Of a DNA stretch of 64,000 nt, positions 1 through 11,107 are shown in pieces; position 1 is the stretch's first letter; the number at the start of each line of letters is the position of its first letter. Made by a program: the position numbers and the translations under genes. The stretch covers positions 8,743,992 through 8,807,991 of the forward strand of contig OZ022261.1 of NCBI GenBank assembly GCA_963978905.1, in the 5' to 3' direction. A model generated the notes under the pieces. It was not told the DNA's origin, did not search any database, and was given only the letters and a program-made list of their open reading frames with translations. Source of the stretch: Trichostrongylus colubriformis (lineage: Eukaryota; Nematoda; Chromadorea; Rhabditida; Trichostrongylidae).

Positions 1-2160
1 GGAAAAATTGGTCTGGGGTCAGCTCCAGAGTTGGGGTTGTCATCACTCAAAATCAAATATCTCTTCTCTTCTGTAACGAATTCTAGAGCTGCAAAAAGCG
101 AAAGAGAGAGGATTGTGAGCGCTTTTAAGCAATACCATAGTAGTGCCTGTTCACGATAAATTATGAATTTTTTTTTGGAAAAATTGGTCTGGGGTCAGCT
201 CCAGAGTTGGGGTTGTCATCCCTCAAAATCAAATATCTCTTCTCTACTGTAACGAATTCTAGAGCTGCAAAAAGCGAAAGAGAGAGGATTGTGAGCGCTT
301 TTAAGCAATACCATAGTAGTGCCTGTTCACGATACATTATGATTTTTTTTGGAAAAATTGGTCTGGGGTCAGCTCCAGAGTTGGGGTTGTCATCCCTCAA
401 AATCAAATATCTCTTCTCTTCTGTAACGAATTCTAGAGCTGCAAAAAGCGAAAGAGAGAGGATTGTGAGCGCTTTTAAGCAATACCATAGTACTGCCTGT
501 TCACGATAAATTCTGAATTTTTTTTCGGAAAATTTGGTCTGGGACAGCTGCAGAGTTGGGGTTGTTATCCCTCAAAATCAAATATCTCTTCTCTGCTGTA
601 ACGAATTATAGAGCGGCAAAAACGAAAGAGAGAGGATTGTGAGCGCTTTTAAGCAGTGCCATAGCAGTGCCTGTTCACGATAAATTATGAATTTTTTTTT
701 GGAAAATTTGGTCTGGGGTCAGCTCCAGAGTTGGGGTTGTCATCCCTCAAAATCATATATCTCTTCTCTACTGTAACGAATTATAGAGCTGCAAAAGGGG
801 AAAGAGAGAGGATTATGAGCGCTTTTAAGCAGCACCATAGTAGTGCCTGTTCACGATAAATTATGAATTTTTTTTGGAAAAATTGGTCTGGGGTCAGCTC
901 CAGAGTTGGGGTTGTCATCCCTCAAAATCAAATATCTCTTCTCTTCTGTAACGAATTATAGAGCTGCAAAAGGGGAAAGAGAGAGGATTGTGAGCGCTTT
1001 TAAGCAATACCATAGTAGTGCCTGTTCACGATAAATTATGAATTTTTCTTTTGGAAAAATTGGTCTGGGGTGAGCTCCAGAGTTGGGGTTGTCATCCCTC
1101 AAAATCAAAAATCTCTTCTCTACTGTAACGAATTCTAGAGCTGCAAAGAGCGAAAGAGAGAGGATTGTGAGCGCTTTTAAGCAGCACCATAGTAGTGCCT
1201 GTTCACGATAAATTATGAATTTTTTTTTGGAAAATTTTGTCTGGGGTCAGCTTCAGAGTTGGGGTTGTCATCCCTCAAAATCAAAAATCTCTTCTCTACT
1301 GTAACGAATTATAGAGCTGCAAAAAGCGAAAGAGAGAGGATTGTGAGCGCTTTTAAGCAATACCATAGTAGTGCCTGTTCACGATAAATTATGAATTTTA
1401 TTTTTTGGAAAAATTGGTCTGGGGTGAGCTCCAGAGTTGGGGTTGTCATCCCTCAAAATCAAAAATCTCTTCTCTACTGTAACGAATTCTAGAGCTGCAA
1501 AAAGTGAAAGAGAGAGGATTGTGAGCGCTTTTAAGCAATACCATAGTAGTGCCTGTTCACGATACATTATGATTTTTTTTGGAAAAATTGGTCTGGGGTC
1601 AGCTCCAGAGTTGGGGTTGTCATCCCTCAAAATCAAAAATCTCTTCTCTACTGTAACGAATTCTAGAGCTGCAAAGAGCGAAAGAGAGAGGATTGTGAGC
1701 GCTTTTAAGCAGCACCATAGTAGTGCCTGTTCACGATAAATTATGAATTTTTTTTGGAAAATTTGGTCTGGGGTCAGCTCCAGAGTTGGGGTTGTCATCC
1801 CTCAAAATCAAATATCTCTTCTCTACTGTAACGAATTCTAGAGCTGCAAAAAGCGAAAGAGAGAGGATTGTGAGCGCTTTTAAGCAACACCATAGTACTG
1901 CCTGTTCACGATAAATTATGAATTTTTTTTTGGAAAAATTGGTCTGGGGTCAGCTCCAGAGTTGGGGTTGTCATCCCTCAAAATCAAATATCTCTTCTCT
2001 ACTGTAACGAATTCTACTAGAGCTGCAAAAGGCGAAAGAGAGAGGATTGTGAGCGCTTTTAAGCAATACCATAGTACTGCCTGTTCACGATAAATTCTGA
2101 ATTTTTTTGGATAATTTGTTCTGGGGTCAGCTCCAGAGTTGGGGTTGTCATCTCTCAAAA
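1..2160. repeat. Tandem satellite array, ~175 bp monomer, 12 full copies plus a partial one
   Basis: Monomers begin at about 1, 177, 351, 527, 701, 876, 1053, 1229, 1407, 1581, 1756, 1932 and 2109, so unit length is 174-178 bp and varies mainly in a poly-T run. Each unit carries GGTCTGGGGTCAGCTCCAG, a CTCTTCTCT block, GCGAAAGAGAGAGGATTG and TGCCTGTTCACGATAAATT. Copies differ by scattered substitutions. The array is entered mid-run, so it probably continues upstream, and it breaks off inside the thirteenth copy near 2160. Open frames of 80-140 codons cross it on both strands only because the unit lacks stops in some frames; they are not genes. The length is close to a nucleosomal repeat, as in many heterochromatic satellites; that role is inference. 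Confidence 0.97.
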
Positions 2161-3164
2161 TCGTTGAGACGTCAACAACCACAACATATAAGAACTTCCG
2201 AAGCTTCCATCCTGCAATCTTTGAAGGTTTGTCACGATACCAGCCCTCTGCATACTGAGCGGAATTCCAACCAACTTGAGCAAGTGATGCTGACGGCGCC
2301 ACGAATGCGACGCCGCGGAGCGAAAATTTGGACAATCGACAACCACCCAGTCGGTCCTGGGCTTGGCAATCTTTTTGCATTTCATGATCTTTCTTTCTTC
2401 GTACTTCAGGAGCACTTTTATGTTGATCTGCATGATTTTAGGTTTTATTTTATGTATGGGTTGGTTCACTTTGAAAATGAACCATTCAGCACATCTTTTT
2501 TACCCTATTATTCGGCGATTGTGGGGAATTAGGTGTTGATGCGTAAAGCTGCCATGGTATCCGCGCTCAGAGGCTCGAATTACCCCTCTGTGCAAATTTT
2601 CAGCCAAATCGAGTTTTTTGCCCAGCTTCGGAAATTAGGGGTGCCGGGGAGAAGGGGGGGGGGGAAGTAGTGGTTTTTGAATTTTTTTCTACAATAAAAA
2701 ATGGTTCTACCTGAACAAAGATTACCTGAACATATATACTACAGATGTTCATGATGAAAATGAACGTAACACATTTTCTCGGCGCGGGTCAACGACTTCT
2801 CCTTAGTTGAACGGGTTACCAGCTAACAGCTCATGGATTTTTCCGAAATTCGGTCATATTCTCGAATTGACTAAAAACTTGTCCAGTGGTGCAGTCTGAT
2901 CCCCTGAAAACGAAAATCACGCTGGTTTTGCGCGAAAATGTTTGGCTCGCCATAGACTTACGTGCGTTCCATATAATAGCACCGGTTATTCAGAAAAAGC
3001 TCCATAACTCCACTCACAGAATCGTTTGGCAGATTCGGAATACAGATCTGATACCAGCGTCCAAAAATGCGTGGAACGATATGTGTCTCATTGCAAATGA
3101 CCACTTCGACGTGGTATCCCTCCCTTGTAAGTAGCCCAAAATTTTCCCATATCCATGTATTGAC
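2161..3164. other. Unassigned DNA between the satellite and the giant inverted repeat
   Basis: Immediately after the satellite break the sequence is unique within the window. Open frames of 104-154 codons run through 2155-2530 on both strands, but none shows a recognisable domain, and one minus-strand frame runs on into satellite. A short G run lies near 2661. I see no convincing gene here. Confidence 0.5.
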
Positions 3165-4198
3165 TCATTTTTAATGATATGTCACGCCAAACGATGGCTG
3201 TGGTTTTTTCCCTTCATCATCTCATTATCCTCCTTTGTGCTTCTAGAGGGAGACGTGCTGGTTGATCACAGTATGGCCCACTATATTAACCAAGAAATCG
3301 AAAGGCTGTCGAAGTCAGGGTCAATCCATTGTCGAAGGGTATCGTACTTTTGGTAGGTTGAGGAAGAGAAGGGAATGTTTTTAGTTCATCCATCGACAAA
3401 CATGCTGTTCATATTTTTTGCTCCACTCAAGGTCGAGTGAAATTGTTGGATAAACCTACCCCCCTCCCCCCCCAAGCCAGGAGCGACGATATGACTCTGC
3501 TCCTTTCCATGATTGTTGTCTTTGATAGGTCGGCAATCGATAATCTTAGTATTCCTGCTTATTGTTGCAAATTATGGTTATCGCTTGATGGAAGACCTTA
3601 TGGGCTCGAAAATCATTCAAAAAGGGGTTCGATTGGTGAATGAGATCAGTGGATGAATTATTGAAAAATGTGGCTCCCTCCTTTCTACAACACAAATTAC
3701 GGACCACCTCCTCATGAGGGTTCCCTCATTGGTTACAGAAAAAGGACCTTGCTTACCGTTGAAGTAGATTAGAGTTTGTTCGTTTGGCAAGAAATGATCC
3801 TTCCCGATGGAACCGTACATAATCCGTCTTGCTGAGGGGTTTGAAAGGCAATCACTCCTCCGCTCCCATTTTTGCTCGACCAGAGACCGATTGATTATCG
3901 GTTTACGTGACTTGCTGCCCCTAAGCAGCGGATACCAATAGCCCACGGGGGTGGGATGTCGATAACGGGCGGGAAACCACCTTCTCACCTTGTCGGATGT
4001 CACGCAATACGCACTCACGCGGCAGTTATCTTGTGCTCTTTGCTCCTTTTTTGTCATCTTCACTGTTTTAATGCTCTCTCCTTCCTCTCAGCAGCGTTAC
4101 GAGTAATTTTTTTTACAAATGTGGTCTTTCTTAATTCCCGGTCGTCTCCTTTCGTGAACTGAAGCTAAAGTAGTCAATATCAAATTAAACCTTTGCAG

Positions 4199-4740
4199 GT
4201 GACCCAAAAAGGATTTGAGCTCTCATCGGGTCGTGTCCTTGCCACTGCCGGATGTGAAGAGCAGAACGCTGAAGGGCCTGCCGAGCTCAGGTAAACCGAG
4301 ATCCTGCTTAATTTTTGAGTTTTTTTTTTAATTTCATGTGTCAGTACTTCTCTTAAACCCCTTTGCTTTATTTTTAGGGCCCTTTTTTTACTCTGTGATT
4401 TCAGATCAACGGTCCCATAAGAGCAAGGATGTCACTGCGTGGCCCACCTGATGACAGGTAGGAAAGAGTATAGTAGTGTAGGGATATCTCTTTCAGATAC
4501 TCTTTTGCAGGTGTGTGATGTAAAAGTGGACGAATCCTGTCGATCCACTGAGGACCGCGCAGCCAGGACCACAGGTACTGAAAACGAAGTTTTCGCTAGC
4601 GTTTCCACTGCATCTTAATTTTCATTTTTCAGATCCACAAGGGCGACTGTGATCCGCAAAAGGCACCGGAGAGTTCTGCTGAATGGATCGACGACCAGGA
4701 AGGAGCGGCAAGTCCTGTCTGTCCTTGTGTAGATGTCGTC
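4199..4740 (+). pseudogene. Decayed multi-exon gene remnant in the left arm
   Basis: Four exon-like blocks lie between canonical splice signals: 4199-4290 (after CTTTGCAG, before GTAAAC), 4405-4457 (after GATTTCAG, before GTAGG), 4511-4574 (after TTTTGCAG, before GTACTG), and one from 4633 (after TTTTTCAG). The opposite arm keeps the same splice signals and block lengths of 92, 52 and 64 bases. No frame stays open across the joins: a stop follows soon after the first junction in one frame, and another follows in the last block. I read it as a captured or duplicated gene that no longer encodes protein, or a spliced non-coding transcript. The original product is not recognised. Confidence 0.6.
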
Positions 4741-5150
4741 CTTTTTTAAGCATGCCACGTCCTTGTGTGTGTCAGTCCGCGTCTGTCCGTGTCTGTCCCC
4801 CCGTCCCGTCAGTCTGTGTCTGTGTAGTCCAAGTCCGTTGCATGCGACGTCCAGGTGGGTGTCCGTCCGCGTCAGTCCGCGTCTGCCCCTCTGTTCGTGC
4901 CTGTCCACGTCCTTGTGTGTCTGTGCGTCCGTGTGCCCATCTGTCCGCGTCTGTCTGTGCCCACTCGTCTGTGTTCTGTCCATCCATGTCCTCCCATACG
5001 TATCTGTCCGTCTGTCTGTCTGTCTTCACTTGTCTGTGTATATCCGTGTCTGTCTGTCCCCATGTCTTCGTTGTGCGCTGTCTCCACCTGTCTTTCTGTC
5101 TGTGTCCGCCTGTCTATCTGTCTGTCTGCATGACTGCCTCTCCGTTAACT
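4690..5150 (+). repeat. CTGTCYGT-type simple-sequence block, left arm
   Basis: The plus strand is dominated by GTCTGTC and CTGTCCGTC words for about 450 bases. This gives long stop-free frames of Cys/Ser/Val or Thr/Asp/Gln repeats on both strands. The other arm carries the complementary purine strand at 8940-9370. Similar residues come from all three frames, which marks it as low-complexity DNA rather than a gene. Confidence 0.9.
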
Positions 5151-5225
5151 TTCGTCTTTCTTTGTTTGTCTTCATTGATGTCGTTGCCTTTGCTGTCTAC
5201 AGAGTATTAATCGATATTGCTGCTT

Positions 5226-6324
5226 CATAATGGGTGGAGGGCTTACTGACAGGACTTTGTGAAGGGAAGGGGGCAAGGGAAGTGAGTGGAGTAAGAGGAA
5301 AAACGGCTTAGCGAGGGTTAGGTAAGATGTCCCTGTCAATCGCCCATTTTATTTTCCATCATGCTCGATGTACTGCTCTCTGGAAATTTGGAAATCATCA
5401 TTTCTTCTGCACCTTTTTGGAAAATTACTCGATTTTCATGAGCTGTCAGTTCGTGTGGGTATGAAGGAGCATAGCCTCTCTTTATTATTGCTGATAGCCC
5501 ATTGTATTTGATATGAGGATCCTTGAAACTGTTTGGGCTTTTAGTAGTTAATCTTCCAAACCCTAAGGAATGAAGAAGGGAAACCGTTTTAGGTTAGCAA
5601 GCACACAGAAGTTCAGCGGAGTGAAAAACGTGGTTCACCAGAAGGTGGGAACTAATCAGGTTGTGAATATGTAGATCCTCGGAAGCTGGACGGGATTTTG
5701 TGATGATAGAATGATAATGGGGAAGGGTAGCGGTCTACTGAGGGTGATGCCCAGAGCACGGCTGGGAAACATCGCTTGTGACTTGTGGATATTAGTGGTG
5801 TGGGAGTAGTTTCTAAAGTGGTGTTGGGTACATAAAGGAATGTGTTCCTGTGGTTAGAACTGCTTAATGCTTATCGTTTGTATGAAGAGTTCAGGCTAAA
5901 AAGAGAGGAACAGAAATTAGGTAGAGGAGGCGGCAAGTAGCCAGGTACACCAAGGGTTCAGAGCTATAATGTAATGTAGAACAAGAGCTCCAAAGGTTTC
6001 GAAAATTGCGGTGTGGGAAGATGGATGGGAAAATAATGGCCTGGGGCATAAGAGCACTGACTTTATCGACCACTGAAAGATTTTTGAGATATAGCAGAGT
6101 AGCTCCTGGAATAGTGTTAACTGTATGAGCAGCTACATTCTTTCACTGTGAGCTGGCCGATCTCATTTCTATCATCTGTGTGTAAATAATCAGTTGCAAG
6201 CGTAGCAAAAAATAATGTCAATATTTATTACATGATAACTGATAACAATTTCTGTGGGAAGAGAGAAGAGCGAAGTGTGTCGTAGTATTCCCGAAGCAGC
6301 AATGTTGATTTTATCCACTGTTTG
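5226..6324. other. Unique interior of the inverted repeat, left part
   Basis: No convincing coding region. The only listed frame is a 60-codon minus-strand ORF at 5891-6073 with no recognisable motif. The sequence is not matched in the right half of the element. Confidence 0.5.
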
Positions 6325-7035
6325 TAGGCAGCAATGGTGACGATGGAGACAGACAGATGAAGGGCGGAAGGGGACGGGTGAGGAGCACTTGCGGACAGGC
6401 AGGTAAGAGGGCGGTTACGGTCAGGTTGGACAGGGATAGGCAGTGGAGACGGAGATGGTGGAGGATAGGTGGTCACGGACATATGCAGACGTGGGGAGAG
6501 ACGGAGATTGACGGACAGGTAGCAAGGGGGGGGGCATGATGAGCAGCACACAGGAGGGCGGGTGCTGACAAAAGCGGAGAGAGGAGGGAGGACACGAACG
6601 GACAGACGCAGGAGGGGGTGGGGAGGTGCGAGTGTGTGGAAGGGGAGGGGGGAGAACACCTAGGCGAAGCACGCGGGCAGAGAAAACTGTAGAACGTGCA
6701 TCTCGTATCTCCTTCCCTCCTTTTTCTACGAGGCCCGCCCCCCTCCCTCTGCATCTGGCCGTCGCGCACCTCCCCCCTCTCCGGGTCCGTCCGTGCGCAC
6801 CCCCTGTGTCTGATTCCACCCATGTCCCCCTGCAGTCTGTCCGTCCACACTCACCCGTGACCAATACAGCCTGAATATCCCCGCACCTATCTGCCTCCCC
6901 TAACTGCGCCCGTTCCATCTACCGCTCCTGTGTCTCTCTCCCACCGTCTCTCCTTTACCCATCTGTCTGCACACCTCCCACCCATCCAACCTTCCGTCCG
7001 TGCTTGCCTGTCCCCGTTGTAGCAGCACTACTGTC
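6325..7035. repeat. Paired purine-rich / pyrimidine-rich low-complexity blocks with a strand switch near 6715
   Basis: From about 6340 to 6660 the plus strand is rich in GGAG, GACAG and GGGG words. From about 6715 to 7020 it is rich in CCGTCC, CTGTC and CCTCCC words. The two halves are roughly complementary in composition and share motifs such as GACAGACAGATG against CATCTGTCTGCAC, so this is a loose inner palindrome within the larger one. Long overlapping frames in this block are low-complexity artefacts. Confidence 0.7.
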
Positions 7036-8889
7036 CGTGAATCGTGCACGAAATCGTCGCTTGCGAGACGCAGAGACTTAATCGCTGTCGTAGTAGTGCA
7101 CCTTTATTCACAATCATTACTTTATGATCACTCTCCATAATTTATGCAGAGTGGGAGGATGATACGGAAAAGAGCCCGCAGGGCAAGGATCGTAGAAAAA
7201 GAAAAGAGCGTAAAGAACAGAAGGCTTTGGAAAGACGAGGAACCGGAACCGCGAAAATGGCAGTAGTTTAAAGGAGCGAATTGACAACAAAAATAAGGTC
7301 AAGCACTAGGCTACACCGATTGCACAGCGGAAGAAAAAAAATAAAGAAATGAGAGAAGGAAAAAGAAAGAGGATGAAGAGATGTTGATAAAGGCAGATAG
7401 AAAAAATTTGCAAAAAATTGAAAGAACGAGCAGGTTTCTACGAGCAGATGAAAGAAGTAAACACAAAATTCGGGTTACAAAGGAGGTATTAGAAATGGAG
7501 CAAGATATTTCTGAGATCTCCTTCCGAAAGCAAAAGCAGGAAACCCTCCCGCAGCCTTAATGTTACTCAGAATATGATGGCTAGGAACACCTGCGTGGAA
7601 CAACAGCTCGCCTACTCTGAGCATCTCCTGGAAGACCATCGCTCCGGTTGTAGAAAACCACCACTTTTTCACAGCTCTGACAGTGTCGGTAGGATTACCA
7701 AATTTCTTCATAAGGGTCGATCCTAACAGTGGAAATGACAGCTGGGATTCGGTCATAGGATACTGACCCTGTCTGTTTAATAGCTTACAGAAAATTAAGG
7801 GTCGGGAACAAGTGAAAATATTAGCCAAAATTTTGTAGTGTATTGGCATCGCCATAGTCAGAAGTCAGTAGATTAATTATTTCTTTTTTTGGCAAAGTAA
7901 GAAGCAAGGCGAGATTGTGTGAGCAGATGAAGATGAGAAAACGATAAAAGCAGGGAAAAGCGCTTATGAAAATGAATGAAACAAACGAATAAAGTAGATT
8001 TGGAGAAAGGAGCAGTTTCTATGGGCAGAAAAGAAAAGGAAACTCGAGGTCTCGGCTATACCTCCCAGAACCACGTGCTTGCGGAATTTTTTTCAGGGAC
8101 GCATGGGGTCTTTTCGCGATTGTCCCCTCTGTAACGTTGCTGTGTGCCAGTGACAGCGACCTAGTGACAAAAGATGCTAACGTTGTGCGAAACCGCGAGA
8201 TCTTCGGTTCGATATCCATGTAATCCTTACCCAAACTGCCAGCTGACTGCAAATTAAAAGCAACATTCAAGGTAAGGGGGAAGACCGTGAACATATTCCC
8301 TGAAAATGAAAAGGTAAGCTTGAGAGACTTCGTGCGGTGGCGAAACTCGCGAGGCAAGGCGCGCCTTAGGCTCTTTATCGAAGCCCTGCAGTAGTGCAAC
8401 CGGCTGAGTAGCTAAGGTGGACGGGGAGACGACCACAGCTTGGCTTGTCCGTCACTCCACCTTATGCAGTGATGCGAGGTGTGCAAGAATCGTCCTCGAC
8501 GAGGATCAATGATGGGAGGAGAGTTCTAGTAATTGGGTTTTTCACCATTGCATTCCGTTCTTTCTTCAGTGTTGCACTATTGGCCTCCCTACTTTTATAT
8601 TCAACAATCTATCAAAATTGCCCTTCCCGCTGTCTTTGATTCATGCAGTCTCATAAAGAAATATGGTAATCACCTCGGTCGAATTGCCCCTCCTGATGCC
8701 TTCAAAAAGAAGAAATGAAGCTGAAAATGAAAGGATGGAAGTAAAAATGGGTATGAGACAAACGATAAACAGGAATCAAAGAAAAGAAGACGATTAAAAA
8801 AGAAGAAGAGAAGGAAGTTGAAGAGGCTTTGTTACATTACTGGAGAGTCCTGCAGCGACCATAACGACTGGCAGCACTACTACGGCAGC
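7036..8889. other. Interior of the inverted repeat, right part, with two unassigned minus-strand open frames
   Basis: Minus-strand frames at 7475-7855 and 8019-8399 (126 codons each) have more ordinary composition than the surrounding repeats, with mixed hydrophobic, Phe, Lys and Arg content. They could be exons or relics of an element-encoded protein. I recognise no domain and see no transposase or integrase signature. A block near 7020-7110 (CAGCACTACT...GTAGTAGTGC) resembles one near 8870, so part of this stretch is itself repeated. Treat as unresolved. Confidence 0.35.
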
Positions 8890-8915
8890 ATCAGCCGCGT
8901 CGAAGCGACGAATTT

Positions 8916-9400
8916 ATGAGCGATTCCTCTGGAACAACAGTGCTATCCACATCAATGGAGACAGACAAAAAGGACGAAAGGCAGACAAAGCGGCAGTCAA
9001 GCAGACAGATGGATGGACAGACAGCCGGACACAGACAGACACAAAGGCATAGATGTGCACAGAACGCAGACAGGGAGACAGACAGACACGGGAATACACA
9101 GACAGCTGGACACAGACGGATGGACGGACAGATACGCATGGGGGACATGGACGGACAGAACACAGACGAGTACGCACAGACAGACGCGGACAGACGGGCA
9201 CACGGACGGACAGACACACAAGGAGGTGAACAGGCACGAACAGAGGGGCGGACGCGGACTGACGCGGACGGACACCCACCTGGACGTCGCATGCAACGGA
9301 CTTGGACTACACAGACACAGACTGACGGGACGGGGGGACAGACGTGGACCGACACACACAAGGACATTGCATGCTTAAACAGGGACTACATCTACACAAA
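8916..9400 (-). repeat. GACAGACR-type simple-sequence block, right arm
   Basis: Mirror of the 4690-5150 block: the plus strand is dominated by CAGACAGA, GGACGGAC and ACACAGACG words. A 197-codon plus-strand frame at 8916-9509 and several others are produced by the low stop density of this repeat and should not be taken as proteins. Confidence 0.9.
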
Positions 9401-9490
9401 GACAGACTGGACTTTCCGCTCCTTCCTAGTCGTCGATCCATTCAGAAAAAATTCCCGGTGCCTTTCGTGGACCACAGTCGCCCATGAGGA

Positions 9491-9927
9491 TCTGAAAAAT
9501 GACAATTAAGATGCAGTGGGAATGTTAGCAAAAACTTCGTTTTCAGTACCTGTGGTCCTGGCTGCGCGCTCCTCAGTGAATCGTTAGGATTCATCCACTT
9601 TTACATCACACACCTGCAAAAGAGTATCTGAAGAGTAGATATCCCTCCTCCACCAATTCTCTTTCTTACCTGTCATCAGGTGGGCCACGCAGTGGATCCT
9701 TGCTCCTTTAGGGCCGTTGATCTGAAAGTACACAGTTGGAAAAAGGGTCTTAGAAATAAATCAAAGGAGTTTGAGAAAAGTACTGTCACATGAAATTTTA
9801 AAAAAATCAAAAAATTGAGCAGGATCGGGGTTCACCTGAGCTCGGCAGGCCCTTCAGCGTTCTGCTCTATCCTTCCGATAGAGGGGAGGACACGAGCCGA
9901 TGAGAACCCAAATCACTGTTGGGTCAC
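9491..9927 (-). pseudogene. Decayed multi-exon gene remnant in the right arm
   Basis: Reading the minus strand, exon-like blocks lie at 9836-9927, 9670-9721 and 9550-9613, with a fourth ending at 9491. Each is flanked by pyrimidine-AG and GT signals matching the left arm. Two blocks have identical lengths in both arms (92 and 64 bases); the middle one is 52 here against 53 in the left arm. The 64-base block has a stop in the frame that is open in the left copy. Conservation of splice signals in both arms shows that the gene structure predates the inversion or duplication. Confidence 0.6.
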
Positions 9928-10831
9928 CTGCAAAGGTTCAATTTGATATCGATTACATGAACTTCCATTCAACAAAAGAGACGATCGGGAACTAAGAAAG
10001 ACCACAGCGTGAAAATGAATTTACATAGTGAATCCACTGAGTGGACGGAGAGAGCGTTAGAACAGTATAGATGATAATAAAAGAAAAGGGAGGACAAGGT
10101 AACTGCCGCGGGGGGTCGGATTGCGTGACCTCGACAGGGTGGGATAGTGGTTTCCCGCCCGTTATCGATATCCACCCCCGTGAGCTAATGGTATCCGCTG
10201 TTCAGGGGCAGCAAGTCACGTAACCAAAAATCAATCGGTCTCTGGTCGAGCAAAAATGAGGGTGGAGGATTGATTGCCTTTCAGAACCCCCCAGTGAGAC
10301 GGATATTTTAGGAACATCAGGAAGGTTCGTTTCTCTGTCGAATAAACTCTTCCCTATTTCAATGACCAGGGTAAGTTTCCTGTAACCGCCGTCAATCGCA
10401 TACATGGGTCGTTGTCCTTCATGCCTCGTCATGATCATGCATGGGATGAGAATTTCTCACCCGGAGTGGCTTTTAAGCTGGAAAAGATCGTCTTTTTTTT
10501 TTGAAACACTTTTTTTCAGCTCGTCTATTTCCTTATTCACCAATCGGCCACCTTTTTGATTTAGTTTGAGCCGATGAGGTCGTCCATCAAGCGATAACCA
10601 TACTTTTCAACGATAAGTAACAACACTATGGTTATCGTTGACGACCTATACCAGCAACACCTGTCATGGAAGGGAGCAGGGTCATATGGTCGGGGATAGT
10701 TTGAGGGAAAGGGTGTATTTATTCAAAAGTTCTGCTCAATGCAGCGTTTGACTTTGAGTGGAAAAAAGATGATGAATAGCAGGATTGTTGAAGGATGAAC
10801 CACAAACAACCCCTCCCCCTTTCCCAACCTA

Positions 10832-10913
10832 CAATACCGCTCCTAATTTCTGCCAAATAAACGTGTCGAGCGCGGACGACACGTTTATTTGGCAGAAATT
10901 AGGAGCGGTATTG
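10832..10913. mobile_element. 82 bp perfect palindromic mini-element with TA target duplication
   Basis: Two 36-base arms (10832-10867 and 10878-10913), perfectly complementary by eye, start CAATACCGCTCC and flank a 10-base loop. A TA dinucleotide borders both ends (10830-10831 and 10914-10915). The homologous place in the left arm near 3350 (GGTAGGTTG) lacks the whole insert and keeps one TA, so it acts as an empty site. TA duplication is the habit of Tc1/mariner-type transposition. With no room for a gene it would be a minimal non-autonomous derivative. A hairpin-generating repair event is the alternative. Confidence 0.75.
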
Positions 10914-11107
10914 TACCTAGAGTACAGTACCCTTTGACGGTGAGCTGACCCTGTCTGTGACAGCCTTTCGATTTCTTGGTTAATATACTAGGTTATACTA
11001 TGATCAACCAGCTTGTTTCGTTCTAGAAATTCAAAAGAGGATGTTCAGATGATAAAAGAACAATAACCATAGCCATCGTTTGGCGTGACTGTATCATTAA
11101 AAATGGA

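Larger units (their letters stand above)
3165..5225 (+). repeat. Left arm of a giant inverted repeat (foldback-like element)
   Basis: This stretch reappears in reverse complement at about 8890-11107. Clear anchors are the outer CATTTTTAATGAT...GTCACGCC block (3165-3185 against 11085-11107), the TTAACCAAGAAATCGAAAGG block near 3285, the GGTTATCGCTTGATGGA block near 3580, the CGATAACGGGCGGGAAACCA block near 3961, and a run of exon-like blocks from 4199. The arms are diverged by substitutions and small indels, so the element is not brand new. No target-site duplication is evident at the outer ends and I found no transposase. It could be a foldback transposon or an ancient inverted segmental duplication. 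Confidence 0.85.
8890..11107 (-). repeat. Right arm of the giant inverted repeat
   Basis: Reverse complement of the 3165-5225 arm, with the same order of anchors. Relative to the left arm it carries an extra 82 bp palindrome at 10832-10913. The match ends near 11107, just outside the GGCGTGACTGTATCATTAAA block, and the flanking sequence beyond is different. Elements at 13.55 kb and 25.0 kb share short stretches such as TTATCGATAT and GGTTATCGATTG, so pieces of the arm may be dispersed. Confidence 0.85.

Noticed and set aside
1..2160. CRISPR array
   Set aside because: Whole units repeat head-to-tail with no unique spacers, and the window is eukaryotic.
161..2380. Open frames of 81-154 codons in the first 2.4 kb
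   Set aside because: They repeat with the satellite period and exist on both strands; they reflect the monomer, not protein selection.
4615..5230. Cys/Ser/Val-rich or Thr/Asp/Gln-rich frames up to 175 codons
   Set aside because: All arise from CTGTCCGTC-type simple sequence, and several frames are open at once.
8916..9509. 197-codon frame resembling a repetitive charged protein
   Set aside because: Reverse complement of the same simple-sequence block; no codon-level constraint is visible and the arm partner does not keep the frame.
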